A DNA stretch of 17,264 bases from Bacteroidota bacterium (GTDB lineage Bacteria; Bacteroidota; Bacteroidia; Flavobacteriales; Flavobacteriaceae), in the NCBI GenBank assembly GCA_024278565.1, contig JAJRSY010000288.1, positions 1-17,264 on the forward strand. The letters run 5' to 3'. The position numbers and the translations under genes are program-made. Of this stretch, positions 8,030-15,577 are shown one piece after another (within the stretch, counting starts at the first letter, position 1; each line of letters begins with the position of its first letter). The notes below the pieces were generated by a model that searched no databases, was not told where the DNA came from, and saw only the letters and a list, made by a program, of their open reading frames with translations.

Positions 8030-8689
8030 CTATAAAGTCTTCAGATCTTTAATCGTCTTAAAAGCAATATCAACCTGGGCATCATCGACCAAAATGGTAA
8101 ACTCGTTTGTGGTTGAGATTACTTCGTACAGCACAATACCTTCCCAAGCCAAACGTTGAAAAATAAAATAATAAATTCCAGGAACCGATACATTCTCTGC
8201 GGGTAGTTTTACGGTAATCGAAGAAAGTTCCTCAGCCTTTTGGGTGCGTCTTTCAGCTTCGAACAACTCTTCAACGGTCTGATCCATTACGTTACTGATA
8301 ACGATATTGATCTCGTTCACCCCTCTTGAAGAGGTGTAAAAAACATCTTGATTGGTGTTTATGGCTTCCAAGAGTTTTGCCTGCTGGGTCAAAATGGTAT
8401 CAGAGGTCAAAAAAGTATAATCGGTCAAGGAAGAGCGCACTGTAATTTCCCCAATGTTCTTCAATACTTTGATGATCTTGTGGGTTGCCCTGAACTCCAT
8501 ATCATCAGACAATCGCTTTAAGGCCATAACTATGGCACCATTACGAATGTCCTTGCCAAGTTCTTCCTCTATTTCTGGCTTAACGATCCTTGATAGCGAT
8601 GTCAGGTTGATGATGCCCTGGGCCAAAGCACTTTGCAGGAAAGGCTTTTTCTTGATATACTGCTCAACTACAGAAGAAATGGTTTTCAT
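8030..8689 (-). CDS. ACT-domain regulatory protein (aspartokinase-like, no kinase domain)
   Basis: This is a 219-residue cytosolic protein. The N-terminal part (about 1-75) is helical and looks like a winged-helix or adaptor module (VVEQYIKKKPFLQSALAQGI, then KDIRNGAIVMALKRL). The rest resembles two ACT-type ligand-binding domains, one near residues 78-145 and one near 155-219 (SSITVKLPAENVSVPGIYYF, then EGIVLYEVISTTNEFTILVD). ACT domains typically bind amino acids and regulate their metabolism. Similar flavobacterial proteins are, as I recall, sometimes labelled 'aspartate kinase', but no kinase ATP-binding motif fits in this length. It has its own strong promoter (8710-8740). A role as an amino-acid-sensing regulator is inference; the target is unknown. 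Confidence 0.6.
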   Translation of the reverse strand: MKTISSVVEQYIKKKPFLQSALAQGIINLTSLSRIVKPEIEEELGKDIRNGAIVMALKRLSDDMEFRATHKIIKVLKNIGEITVRSSLTDYTFLTSDTILTQQAKLLEAINTNQDVFYTSSRGVNEINIVISNVMDQTVEELFEAERRTQKAEELSSITVKLPAENVSVPGIYYFIFQRLAWEGIVLYEVISTTNEFTILVDDAQVDIAFKTIKDLKTL

Positions 8690-8709
8690 TTACAATTCAA
8701 TTACGAATG

Positions 8710-8740
8710 CAAATATAACAAATTGTTACAGGTAAAACAA
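8710..8740 (-). promoter_or_regulatory. Promoter of the ACT-domain gene
   Basis: Read on the minus strand, TTG (8740-8738), a 20-base spacer and TATATTTG (8717-8710) are a complete match to the flavobacterial promoter consensus. The box is 20 bases upstream of the ATG at 8689. It lies in the gap after the YraN stop codon, so the gene need not depend on read-through. Confidence 0.7.
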
Positions 8741-8744
8741 ATCA

Positions 8745-9104
8745 TCAAAAATGATAGAACGCACTTTCTAAATGCTCGATTTTGAAAATCTTACTATTTT
8801 TAAGAATAGTAATAATATCAAACCTCACTTCAATATCTAAATCGTTCTCGGTAACGTAGTGATCGGCACCCATAACCAACAGCTTGATCTTCTTTTTGGT
8901 AATTGTATCGGCAATAGGTATGATCTGATCATTACTTCGGGCACGCACCTCAACAATCGCCAAAATATCCTCTTTTTGGGCAATGATATCTATTTCCGAC
9001 TTCAGGTAGCGATAATTTTTGTAACAGATCTTATAGCCTTTTTTTATCAAAAAATCAGTTGCGATTTTCTCTCCCTCCTTTCCAAATTCGTTATGTTTCC
9101 CCAT
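8745..9104 (-). CDS. YraN/UPF0102 family nuclease-fold protein
   Basis: This 119-residue cytosolic protein belongs to the UPF0102 group, which has a restriction-endonuclease-like PD-(D/E)XK fold. Visible core elements are NEFGKEGEKIATDFLIKKGY (residues 5-24), the Glu37-Ile-Asp39 motif in SEIDIIAQKEDILAIVEV, and Glu52-Val-Arg54-Ala-Arg56. In most family members the last motif is EVKxR, so here Arg54 stands where the catalytic Lys is expected. The biological role of the family is unsettled; links to DNA processing have been suggested. An ATG two codons further upstream (9110) gives an extra Met-Phe. I chose 9104 because family members start Met-x-Lys-His-Asn. The ACT-domain gene follows on the same strand 55 bases later with its own promoter. 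Confidence 0.85.
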   Translation of the reverse strand: MGKHNEFGKEGEKIATDFLIKKGYKICYKNYRYLKSEIDIIAQKEDILAIVEVRARSNDQIIPIADTITKKKIKLLVMGADHYVTENDLDIEVRFDIITILKNSKIFKIEHLESAFYHF

Positions 9105-9276
9105 AAACAATCAAAATACCTTATCCAACTTGTGCATTTCATCGAATTTACATGCTGTTAAACGTCTAAGCTGCTCGTATCGACGTAAATAAATGAGCAG
9201 TACAACGAAAATACGATGATTTCTATACGAACCATCTATTTCATTTCGTTAGAATAATTGTTCCCAATAAAAATAG

Positions 9277-9309
9277 TTGCCCCAAGTACTATGAACGAAT
9301 TTATATTTA
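9277..9309 (+). promoter_or_regulatory. Probable promoter of the DUF1800-DUF1501 operon
   Basis: TTG at 9277-9279, a 22-base spacer and TATATTTA at 9302-9309 (seven of eight consensus bases) lie just upstream of the ATG at 9325. The short leader fits this group of bacteria. Confidence 0.5.
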
Positions 9310-9324
9310 ACGCCCAGATTGACT

Positions 9325-10818
9325 ATGGAATATTTTATTAATTGCAACACTTCAAGCTTGGCACCGCATACGGCACCGTTAAGCTCTCAACAAGTTGCGC
9401 ACCTATATCGAAGACTCGGTTTTAGCGCATCGGTACAGACCATCAATGCCGCAACGGGCCAAAATGCAGGTGCTTTGATCGATACCTTGATAAACCAAGC
9501 TCTTAATCTGGCTCCTTTGCCCCCTCCCGTTTGGGCAAACTGGAACAACAGTAACTACCCGGAAGATGATGACCAAAGAAGACAGATACAAAGAGCCCAA
9601 GAAGACGAACTTGCCTTGCTATATGCCAACTCACTACTGGACAACAACCTTCGAGATCGGTTGAGTTTCTTTTGGAGCAACCATTTTGTTACCGAATTGG
9701 ATGTTTATAATTGTAACGCCTTCCTGTATGAATATGTCAACTGTTTACAGCGCAATGCAATTGGAAATCTCAAAACCTTTGTAAGTGAATTTGGTCTGAC
9801 CAGTGCAATGCTCTATTACTTGGATGGAGTATTCAACAACGGCAACAACCCCAACGAAAATTATGGTCGTGAACTTTATGAACTTTTCACCCTGGGAGAA
9901 GGAAATGGGTATACCGAAGAAGACATTATAGAAACCGCAAGGGCGTTAACTGGTTATGTAGAGCGGGGTGAACTGGGCTGTGAAGCCGTCACCTTTAGAG
10001 CTGACCGACATGATGCCGGAAGCAAGACCATTCTTGGCCAGACCGGAAACTGGGGCTATGACGATGTAATCGACATTCTGTTCGATCAAAGACCCAATGA
10101 GATAGCGGAATTTATCTGTAGAAAATTATATGAGTTTTTTGTGCATCCTGATTCTAAAGATAATGCCGGAAATGCCCAGACCATAATAACCGGTATGGCC
10201 ACTACTTTTGTTGCCAACAATTTTGAGATTGCCCCTGTGCTGTCACAACTGTTCAAAAGCGAGCACTTTTTTGATGATGAGGCTATTGGGGTAATCATTA
10301 AGAGTCCAGTTGACTTTTACTTCAACGTCTTAAAGGAAACCAGTTTTTCATACGACAATACCACTGTGGCAAGTTTGGTCAATTACAGCGGGCTGCTCAG
10401 TCAAAGGTTGTTCGACCCCGTTGATGTAGCCGGCTGGCAAAGAGACCGAAGTTGGATAAACACCAATTTTTTAATAGGTAGGTGGTTGACCATTGAATCA
10501 ATAATGGAAGGCTTCTATGAAAACGACAATGAGCAGTTCAGGTCATTTGCTTTGGAACTGACGGGAACTGATGGATTGACAAGTAACAACCCCGACCTGA
10601 TCGCAAGGCCTATCATTGATTTCTTGTTACCCAAAGGCCTACTAAATGAAGCTGAATATGAAAAGGCGTTCGCCATTTTCAGGGCCGATGTTGACGAGAC
10701 CTATTACGAAGGTGGTGCCACCGCATCATGGACCTTGGCCATTTGGCCACAAGCCCCTTTTCAGGTACAATTACTACTACAATACTTGGTAAGACAACCA
10801 GAGTTTCAACTAAAATAA
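9325..10818 (+). CDS. DUF1800 family protein
   Basis: This 497-residue protein belongs to DUF1800, a large family of unknown biochemistry that almost always pairs with DUF1501. Signatures in order are VAHLYRRLGFSAS (about 26-38), LSFFWSNHFVTE, NYGRELYELFTLGEG (179-193), ARALTGY (205-211) and AEFICRKLYEFFVHP. The C-terminal third includes DPVDVAGWQRDRSWIN, typical of the family. There is no signal peptide: the N-terminus (MEYFINCNTSSLAPHTAPLS) is polar. A TTG two codons upstream (9319) is possible, but the ATG is preferred. The DUF1501 gene starts 10 bases after the stop, so the two are one operon. Export, if it occurs, could be by association with the Tat-targeted partner; that is inference. 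Confidence 0.92.
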   Translation: MEYFINCNTSSLAPHTAPLSSQQVAHLYRRLGFSASVQTINAATGQNAGALIDTLINQALNLAPLPPPVWANWNNSNYPEDDDQRRQIQRAQEDELALLYANSLLDNNLRDRLSFFWSNHFVTELDVYNCNAFLYEYVNCLQRNAIGNLKTFVSEFGLTSAMLYYLDGVFNNGNNPNENYGRELYELFTLGEGNGYTEEDIIETARALTGYVERGELGCEAVTFRADRHDAGSKTILGQTGNWGYDDVIDILFDQRPNEIAEFICRKLYEFFVHPDSKDNAGNAQTIITGMATTFVANNFEIAPVLSQLFKSEHFFDDEAIGVIIKSPVDFYFNVLKETSFSYDNTTVASLVNYSGLLSQRLFDPVDVAGWQRDRSWINTNFLIGRWLTIESIMEGFYENDNEQFRSFALELTGTDGLTSNNPDLIARPIIDFLLPKGLLNEAEYEKAFAIFRADVDETYYEGGATASWTLAIWPQAPFQVQLLLQYLVRQPEFQLK

Positions 10819-10828
10819 ACCTACGACT

Positions 10829-12532
10829 ATGTGTGATATTCACGATAAAACACCCTTTAAAGGCCTTGATCACGAAGGTCACGATACCGAGCATAAAGAA
10901 TGGAGCAGACGCTCGTTTCTACAAGCATTGGGCATTGCCGGTTCTGGATCAATGCTGTTGGGCAGCAACTTTCTGACCGCATCGGCACCGTCACCGTTGA
11001 CCGCTGCCATTGCAGCTGCCGAAACCGACAATATATTGATCCTAATCCGTTTAAATGGGGGGAATGACGGTCTAAGCACTGTAATTCCCATAGAACAGTA
11101 TGACACTTATGCCAATGCCAGGCCCAATATTTACATACCTGAAAGCAAGGTGCTGAAACTTACCGATGAATATGGGGTGCCTTCTTACATGAAATCCTTA
11201 CAGCCCATGTGGGACGAAGGTCAGTTCAAGGCCGTTCACGGTGTTGGTTATGAAGGTCAGAGCCTATCACATTTTACGGGATCCGATATTTTTGCGAATA
11301 CCGATCTTGCCACCACAGGTTTTAGCGGATTGAATACAGGTTGGATGGGAAGACATTTTGAAAACACCTACCCCGACTACTTGATAAACCCACCGGCAGC
11401 ACCGGCAGCGATACAAGTAGGGCAATTCGGCAATTTGGTCTTTCAAGGAGAAGAAACCAACTATGCCTTTGTAACTTCCAATATAAATCAACTGGAGGAA
11501 ATTGCGGAATCGGGTGTTGTATACGGACTTGATGATTCGCTGTTCAATACTTGTATGTACGGCGATCAGTTAAAGTTTTTGAGAGGGGTCGCAAATACCA
11601 CCTACGAATATTCGGGTATTATTCATGATGCGTACGAGCGCGGACAGAACCAAGTTGAGTATCAAGATAATAATTTTGCCAGACAATTGGCTGTTTTGGC
11701 CCGTTTGATAAAAGGCAATTTGGGCACCAAGGTATATATGATTTCTATGGGCGGTTTTGACACCCACGGCAACCAACCCTTGGCGCACGAACGCTTGATG
11801 ACCAATTTATCGGTCGCCATCGATAATTTTTATGATGATATTGCTTTTACCGAACAAGACGATAAGGTACTGAGCATGACTTTCTCTGAATTCGGAAGAA
11901 GAATCTTTGAAAACGGTTCCAACGGTACCGACCATGGTAAAGCGGCACCCACCCTGTTTTTTGGATCAGGCTTAAATGGCAGTGCCTTTGTTGGTGAGCA
12001 CCCAACCTTGGAAGACCCAGATGGTAGAGGGAATCTTGAGTACACTATGGATTTTAGAGATCTGTACGCCACCGTATTGGCAGAATGGCTATGTGTCGAC
12101 ACTCCCTTGGTCGAACAGCATTTGTTGGATCACCCTTATGCGCCCGTCAATCTTGGGTTCAACTGTAGCGGCACCACTTTTCCCGACATAGTCTATAATG
12201 ATGGTTCACCAACCTTGCCCACACAGCCAGAACCTACCGAACCTACCCCTTACGATCCTGAACTGTTGAATGCCATAGTGCACAAACCATTTTATCCTAC
12301 CGATGAAAACCCACATATTTATTTAGAAATGCCGTTCAGCGCACATGTTGACATTCAGTTGTTCAATATTCTGGGTCAGAAGGTGGGTACTGTTTTTAAT
12401 GAAATGATGCTTGAAGGTTCGGTCGAAATAAACATACGCGAACGAATGCCCCAGCATTTGGCAACCGGAAAATATATTTATCGCATTGATGTTCAAAACC
12501 AAAAAATGAGTAAATCGGTAATGGTGGCGTAG
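10829..12532 (+). CDS. DUF1501 protein with Tat signal and C-terminal T9SS sorting domain
   Basis: This 567-residue protein belongs to DUF1501, related in fold to alkaline-phosphatase/sulfatase-type enzymes but of unknown substrate. It has a long His/Asp-rich n-region (His5, 15, 18, 22), then a Tat motif SRRSFLQ (26-32) and a hydrophobic stretch ending in Ala-rich sequence near residue 65. Conserved core motifs are ILIRLNGGNDGLSTVIP, GGFDTHGNQ (Asp311, His313), SEFGRRIFENGS (Glu354, Arg357, Arg358) and GTDHGKAAP (Asp368, His369), plausible metal or catalytic ligands. A Pro/Thr-rich linker (about 455-475) leads to a C-terminal domain (about 487-567) with FNILGQKVG and GKYIYRIDVQNQKMSKSVMV, typical of type A T9SS sorting signals. 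It should therefore fold in the cytoplasm, cross by Tat, and then reach the surface through T9SS. Confidence 0.93.
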   Translation: MCDIHDKTPFKGLDHEGHDTEHKEWSRRSFLQALGIAGSGSMLLGSNFLTASAPSPLTAAIAAAETDNILILIRLNGGNDGLSTVIPIEQYDTYANARPNIYIPESKVLKLTDEYGVPSYMKSLQPMWDEGQFKAVHGVGYEGQSLSHFTGSDIFANTDLATTGFSGLNTGWMGRHFENTYPDYLINPPAAPAAIQVGQFGNLVFQGEETNYAFVTSNINQLEEIAESGVVYGLDDSLFNTCMYGDQLKFLRGVANTTYEYSGIIHDAYERGQNQVEYQDNNFARQLAVLARLIKGNLGTKVYMISMGGFDTHGNQPLAHERLMTNLSVAIDNFYDDIAFTEQDDKVLSMTFSEFGRRIFENGSNGTDHGKAAPTLFFGSGLNGSAFVGEHPTLEDPDGRGNLEYTMDFRDLYATVLAEWLCVDTPLVEQHLLDHPYAPVNLGFNCSGTTFPDIVYNDGSPTLPTQPEPTEPTPYDPELLNAIVHKPFYPTDENPHIYLEMPFSAHVDIQLFNILGQKVGTVFNEMMLEGSVEINIRERMPQHLATGKYIYRIDVQNQKMSKSVMVA

Positions 12533-12536
12533 AAAA

Positions 12537-12557
12537 CCTGCCTGTCGTACGGGCAGG
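12537..12557. repeat. CCTGCC/GGCAGG palindrome after the DUF1501 gene
   Basis: CCTGCC (12537-12542) and GGCAGG (12552-12557) flank a nine-base loop and lie four bases after the stop codon. The loop (TGTCGTACG) differs from the other copies. It has no T-run and is upstream of a much better terminator. Confidence 0.6.
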
Positions 12558-12613
12558 TAAACTGACGATAACCGATACGATTTTTCGTCTCCTAATCTAC
12601 CCCCGTTTTTTGT

Positions 12614-12662
12614 AAAGCCTTCGATCTAACGCTCCAAATGTTTATCGAAGGCTTTCTTTTTT
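12614..12662 (+). terminator. Strong intrinsic terminator of the DUF1800-DUF1501 operon
   Basis: AAAGCCTTCGAT (12614-12625) and ATCGAAGGCTTT (12644-12655) form a perfect 12-bp stem with an 18-base loop, followed at once by CTTTTTT. The A-run before the stem makes it partly bidirectional. Confidence 0.85.
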
Positions 12663-12726
12663 GTGCTGTGGAGGTATCCGATTTCATTATGTTCGCAGTA
12701 TTAACCATTCCGAATTTAACCTCACC

Positions 12727-12800
12727 CCTAACTGCCGAAAATGGCAGTTAGGACCTCTCCGAAGGAGAGGTAAAATGGAAAACCCTGCCTACTGGCAGGG
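12727..12800. repeat. Three consecutive perfect hairpins upstream of metG
   Basis: The first stem is CCTAACTGCC/GGCAGTTAGG (12727-12736 and 12743-12752, six-base loop). The second follows without a gap: ACCTCTCC/GGAGAGGT (12753-12760 and 12764-12771, loop GAA). The third is CCCTGCC/GGCAGGG (12783-12789 and 12794-12800, loop TACT) and contains the CCTGCC palindrome core. No mismatch occurs in 25 stem pairs. None has a T-run. They end about 20 bases before the likely metG promoter box, so they are probably repeats rather than an RNA leader. Confidence 0.65.
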
Positions 12801-12821
12801 AATTATTTAGATTAAAATCTT

Positions 12822-12829
12822 TATTTTTG
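12822..12829 (+). promoter_or_regulatory. Possible -7 box of metG
   Basis: TATTTTTG fits TAnnTTTG and lies 18 bases before the chosen ATG (12848). No TTG is found at the correct distance upstream, so the call is weak. If true, the upstream hairpins would not be in the transcript. Confidence 0.35.
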
Positions 12830-12847
12830 GTACTTAATCAGAATTTG

Positions 12848-15019
12848 ATGGTCCAAAACCAAAAAAAACCTTCCCGTTATACGATTACCGCAGCTTTGCC
12901 CTACACCAATGGGCCTATTCATATTGGGCATTTGGCAGGTGTTTATGTTCCGGCGGATATTTATGCCCGCTATTTACGCTTGACCGGTAATGATGTTGCC
13001 TTTGTTTGCGGAAGTGATGAGCATGGGGTCGCCATCTCGATGAAGGCCAAAAAAGAAGGCATAAGCCCCCAAGGTGTTATCGATAAGTACCATACCATCA
13101 TAAAACAGTCTTTTTCAGATTTCGGTATCACCTTTGATAATTACTCACGGACCTCGGCAAAAATACATCACGAAACAGCTTCTGAAATTTTTAAAAAACT
13201 GTACGAACAGGGTGATTTTATCGAAGAGACGACCGCACAGTTATATGATGAAGAGGCTCAACAGTTTTTGGCCGACCGCTTTGTGGTGGGCAGCTGCCCC
13301 AAATGCGGGCACGAAGAAGCCTATGGCGATCAATGCGAAAATTGCGGCTCTTCATTGAACGCAACCGATTTGATTAATCCCAAATCGACCATTTCTGGCG
13401 CCGTACCCACCACCAAAGAAACAAAACATTGGTTTTTACCCTTAAACAAGTATGAAGATTTTCTAAAGGAATGGATTTTAGTCGGACACAAAAAAGACTG
13501 GAAACCCAATGTATACGGTCAATGCAAATCATGGATCGATGACGGGTTAAAACCCCGTGCCGTAACCCGTGATCTCGATTGGGGCATTCCCGTACCCGTG
13601 AAAGGAGGTGAAGGAAAGGTACTTTATGTTTGGTTCGATGCGCCTATCGGCTATATTTCATCTACCAAAGAATGGGCAGCACGTGAAGGTAAAGATTGGC
13701 AGCCTTATTGGAAAGACAAGAACACCAAATTGGTGCATTTTATCGGTAAGGACAATATTGTTTTTCACTGCATTATTTTCCCGGCAATCTTAAAAGCGCA
13801 TGGCGACTATATTCTGCCAGATAATGTACCGGCCAACGAATTTTTGAATTTGGAGGGAAACAAATTGTCCACCTCAAAAAACTGGGCGGTTTGGTTGCAT
13901 GAGTATTTAGAAGAGTTCCCTAACATGCAAGACGCCCTGAGATATGCCTTGACCGCAAATGCCCCAGAAACCAAAGACAACGATTTTACATGGAAGGATT
14001 TTCAGGCAAGAAACAACAATGAGCTCGTTGCCATTCTCGGCAATTTTATCAACCGCGTAATGGTCCTGACCCATAAATATTATAATGGGATCGTGCCCGG
14101 CCCGGCCGAATTTTCGCGGATCGATCGTGATACCTTGGCAGAAGTAAGGAAATTTCCGAACATTATTTCAAGCTCAATAGAACGGTACCGATTTAGAGAG
14201 GCGGGTCAAGAACTAATGAACCTCGCCCGTCTCGGAAACAAGTATTTGGCAGAAGAAGAACCTTGGAAAGCCATCAAAGAAGATGAAGAACGGGTACGCA
14301 CCATCATGTTCGTGGCTCTGCAAATTTCAGCTGCATTGGCCGTATTGAGCGAACCGTTTTTGCCATTTACTTCAAAAAAGCTGAAAAACATACTGCGCCT
14401 TAACGAGGAGCGAAGCGACGAAATTACCCCTAACGAGATAGCAGCAGCGACCCAAAAAGACACCCCCACTGTCAGGTCGATCTCTCCCGAAGCCTCGGGA
14501 GAGACCTCATGGACCGAAGTCTCCACAAAAGAAACCCTACTACCGCCCAAACACCAAATTGGTGCGGCCGAACTCCTATTTCGAAAAATTGAGGATAGCG
14601 AGATACAGGCTCAACTCGATAAGTTGGAAGCCACCAAAAAAGCCAATGCTTCGACAGGGGCAACAAATAAAAAACCCATGCCACAAAAAGACACCATTAC
14701 CTTTGATGATTTTACAAAACTTGATATGCGAGTGGGCACTATAATCGAAGCCGAAAAAATGGCCAAGACCAAAAAATTGCTCGTACTAAAAATAGATACG
14801 GGCTTAGATACCCGCACCGTTGTTTCGGGCATCGCCGAAAGTTTTACGCCAGAGGAAATTATAGGAAAAAAAGTGACCGTCTTGATTAACCTAGCTCCTC
14901 GGGCACTTCGTGGTGTTGATAGTGAGGGCATGATTCTAATGACCCAAAATGCCGAGGGCAAATTGGTCTTTGTAAACCCAGGTGCAGATGGGGTTGGTAA
15001 CGGTAGTACCATAAGTTAG
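12848..15019 (+). CDS. metG: Methionyl-tRNA synthetase with C-terminal tRNA-binding domain
   Basis: MetRS charges tRNA-Met, including the initiator, with methionine in the cytosol. It is a class I synthetase with HIGH at residues 25-28 and a KMSKS equivalent KLSTS at 339-343. A zinc knuckle has Cys150, Cys153, Cys163 and Cys166. The helical anticodon-binding domain covers about 375-515. A C-terminal EMAPII/Trbp111-like dimerisation and tRNA-binding domain starts near Phe619 (FDDFTKLDMRVGTIIEAE). The ATG at 12848 is preferred over an upstream in-frame TTG (12827) because conserved sequence starts only at KKPSRYTITAALPYTNGP. The 723 residues exceed E. coli's 677. Much of the excess is a low-complexity linker (about 517-570, with EERSDEITPNE and ISPEASGET), where the DNA carries a perfect palindrome resembling intergenic repeats of this window. 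Confidence 0.97.
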   Translation: MVQNQKKPSRYTITAALPYTNGPIHIGHLAGVYVPADIYARYLRLTGNDVAFVCGSDEHGVAISMKAKKEGISPQGVIDKYHTIIKQSFSDFGITFDNYSRTSAKIHHETASEIFKKLYEQGDFIEETTAQLYDEEAQQFLADRFVVGSCPKCGHEEAYGDQCENCGSSLNATDLINPKSTISGAVPTTKETKHWFLPLNKYEDFLKEWILVGHKKDWKPNVYGQCKSWIDDGLKPRAVTRDLDWGIPVPVKGGEGKVLYVWFDAPIGYISSTKEWAAREGKDWQPYWKDKNTKLVHFIGKDNIVFHCIIFPAILKAHGDYILPDNVPANEFLNLEGNKLSTSKNWAVWLHEYLEEFPNMQDALRYALTANAPETKDNDFTWKDFQARNNNELVAILGNFINRVMVLTHKYYNGIVPGPAEFSRIDRDTLAEVRKFPNIISSSIERYRFREAGQELMNLARLGNKYLAEEEPWKAIKEDEERVRTIMFVALQISAALAVLSEPFLPFTSKKLKNILRLNEERSDEITPNEIAAATQKDTPTVRSISPEASGETSWTEVSTKETLLPPKHQIGAAELLFRKIEDSEIQAQLDKLEATKKANASTGATNKKPMPQKDTITFDDFTKLDMRVGTIIEAEKMAKTKKLLVLKIDTGLDTRTVVSGIAESFTPEEIIGKKVTVLINLAPRALRGVDSEGMILMTQNAEGKLVFVNPGADGVGNGSTIS
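14402..14507 (+). repeat. Repeat-like DNA inside the metG linker
   Basis: TCTCTCCCGA (14481-14490) and TCGGGAGAGA (14495-14504) form a perfect 10-bp palindrome with a four-base loop, encoding ISPEASGE. The 13 bases at 14495-14507 recur exactly in the intergenic cluster at 16768-16780. Just upstream, the codons for EERSDE (14405-14422) have the sequence GAGGAGCGAAGCGACGAA, which resembles repeat DNA common between genes in this phylum (recalled, not checked). The whole lies in a variable linker, so the reading frame tolerates it. Confidence 0.6.
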
Positions 15020-15060
15020 TAGCACCAACATACTTCTCTGGCGTTGAAAATGTTCCCTTT

Positions 15061-15108
15061 GTCATTCCGAACCTGCCTGGCCGGCAGGCAGGCGAAGTGA
15101 GGAATCCC
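15061..15108. repeat. Long palindromic repeat after metG
   Basis: The core CCTGCCT-GGCCGGC-AGGCAGG (15072-15092) belongs to the CCTGCC family. It is enclosed by ATTCC (15064-15068) and GGAAT, which can pair to extend the stem. The outer motif CATTCCGAA also occurs upstream of the metG hairpins (near 12706). There is no T-run, so it is unlikely to be a classic terminator. Confidence 0.6.
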
Positions 15109-15577
15109 AACGAATGCCAATGCCACCTTTCACCTGTCTTATAAGGCACGTATGTAATTTTACCTATCGGATAGCTGGCCTTTCCAACCTCATCCTAAAT
15201 CCCTGAACTAATAAACTCCTGAACTTTATTCAACTTTCATCCCGTAAAAAGAACGTTTCAACGATTTTATGATGAAAATCAGATAGCTCATCTATAAGAA
15301 AGATCAGTTCACAACATTTTTGGTTTGAGCAAGTTCTATATACTCTATTTTCGATCAACAAATTTTGATTTACACCTCAAAATGAGCTGATATGTTAAAT
15401 TAAAGATGTATTTCATCGAATAAATAGACCTTTTAAACGTCTAAACAAGAAACATTAACCGTATAAGATATTAAACAGTACAATAACCATATTGTTTATC
15501 GATAATATTTGTCCTTAATCAATAGACGGCAATATTTGACCCAAATTTTATTATTACTCTTAATTTTCATCTACTTT
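15109..15577. other. AT-rich intergenic region before the nucleoside-hydrolase gene
   Basis: These roughly 470 bases carry no credible open frame, RNA gene or repeat that I can support. A candidate promoter for the next gene is TTTG at 15508-15511, a 19-base spacer and AATATTTG at 15531-15538, a near match to the flavobacterial consensus. A second AATATTTG at 15504-15511 overlaps the TTTG element. Confidence 0.4.

Noticed and set aside
12827..12847. Upstream TTG start for metG
   Set aside because: It would add seven non-conserved residues and overlaps the candidate -7 box. The ATG at 12848 fits the family start.
12727..12847. T-box or SAM riboswitch before metG
   Set aside because: I see no T-box sequence, specifier loop, kink-turn or SAM-core motif. 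The stems are simple, and the likely promoter lies downstream of them.
15509..15577. Upstream TTG start for the nucleoside-hydrolase lipoprotein
   Set aside because: The extra 23 residues would put a second hydrophobic segment before the signal peptide and overlap the probable promoter. The ATG at 15578 gives a normal lipoprotein signal.
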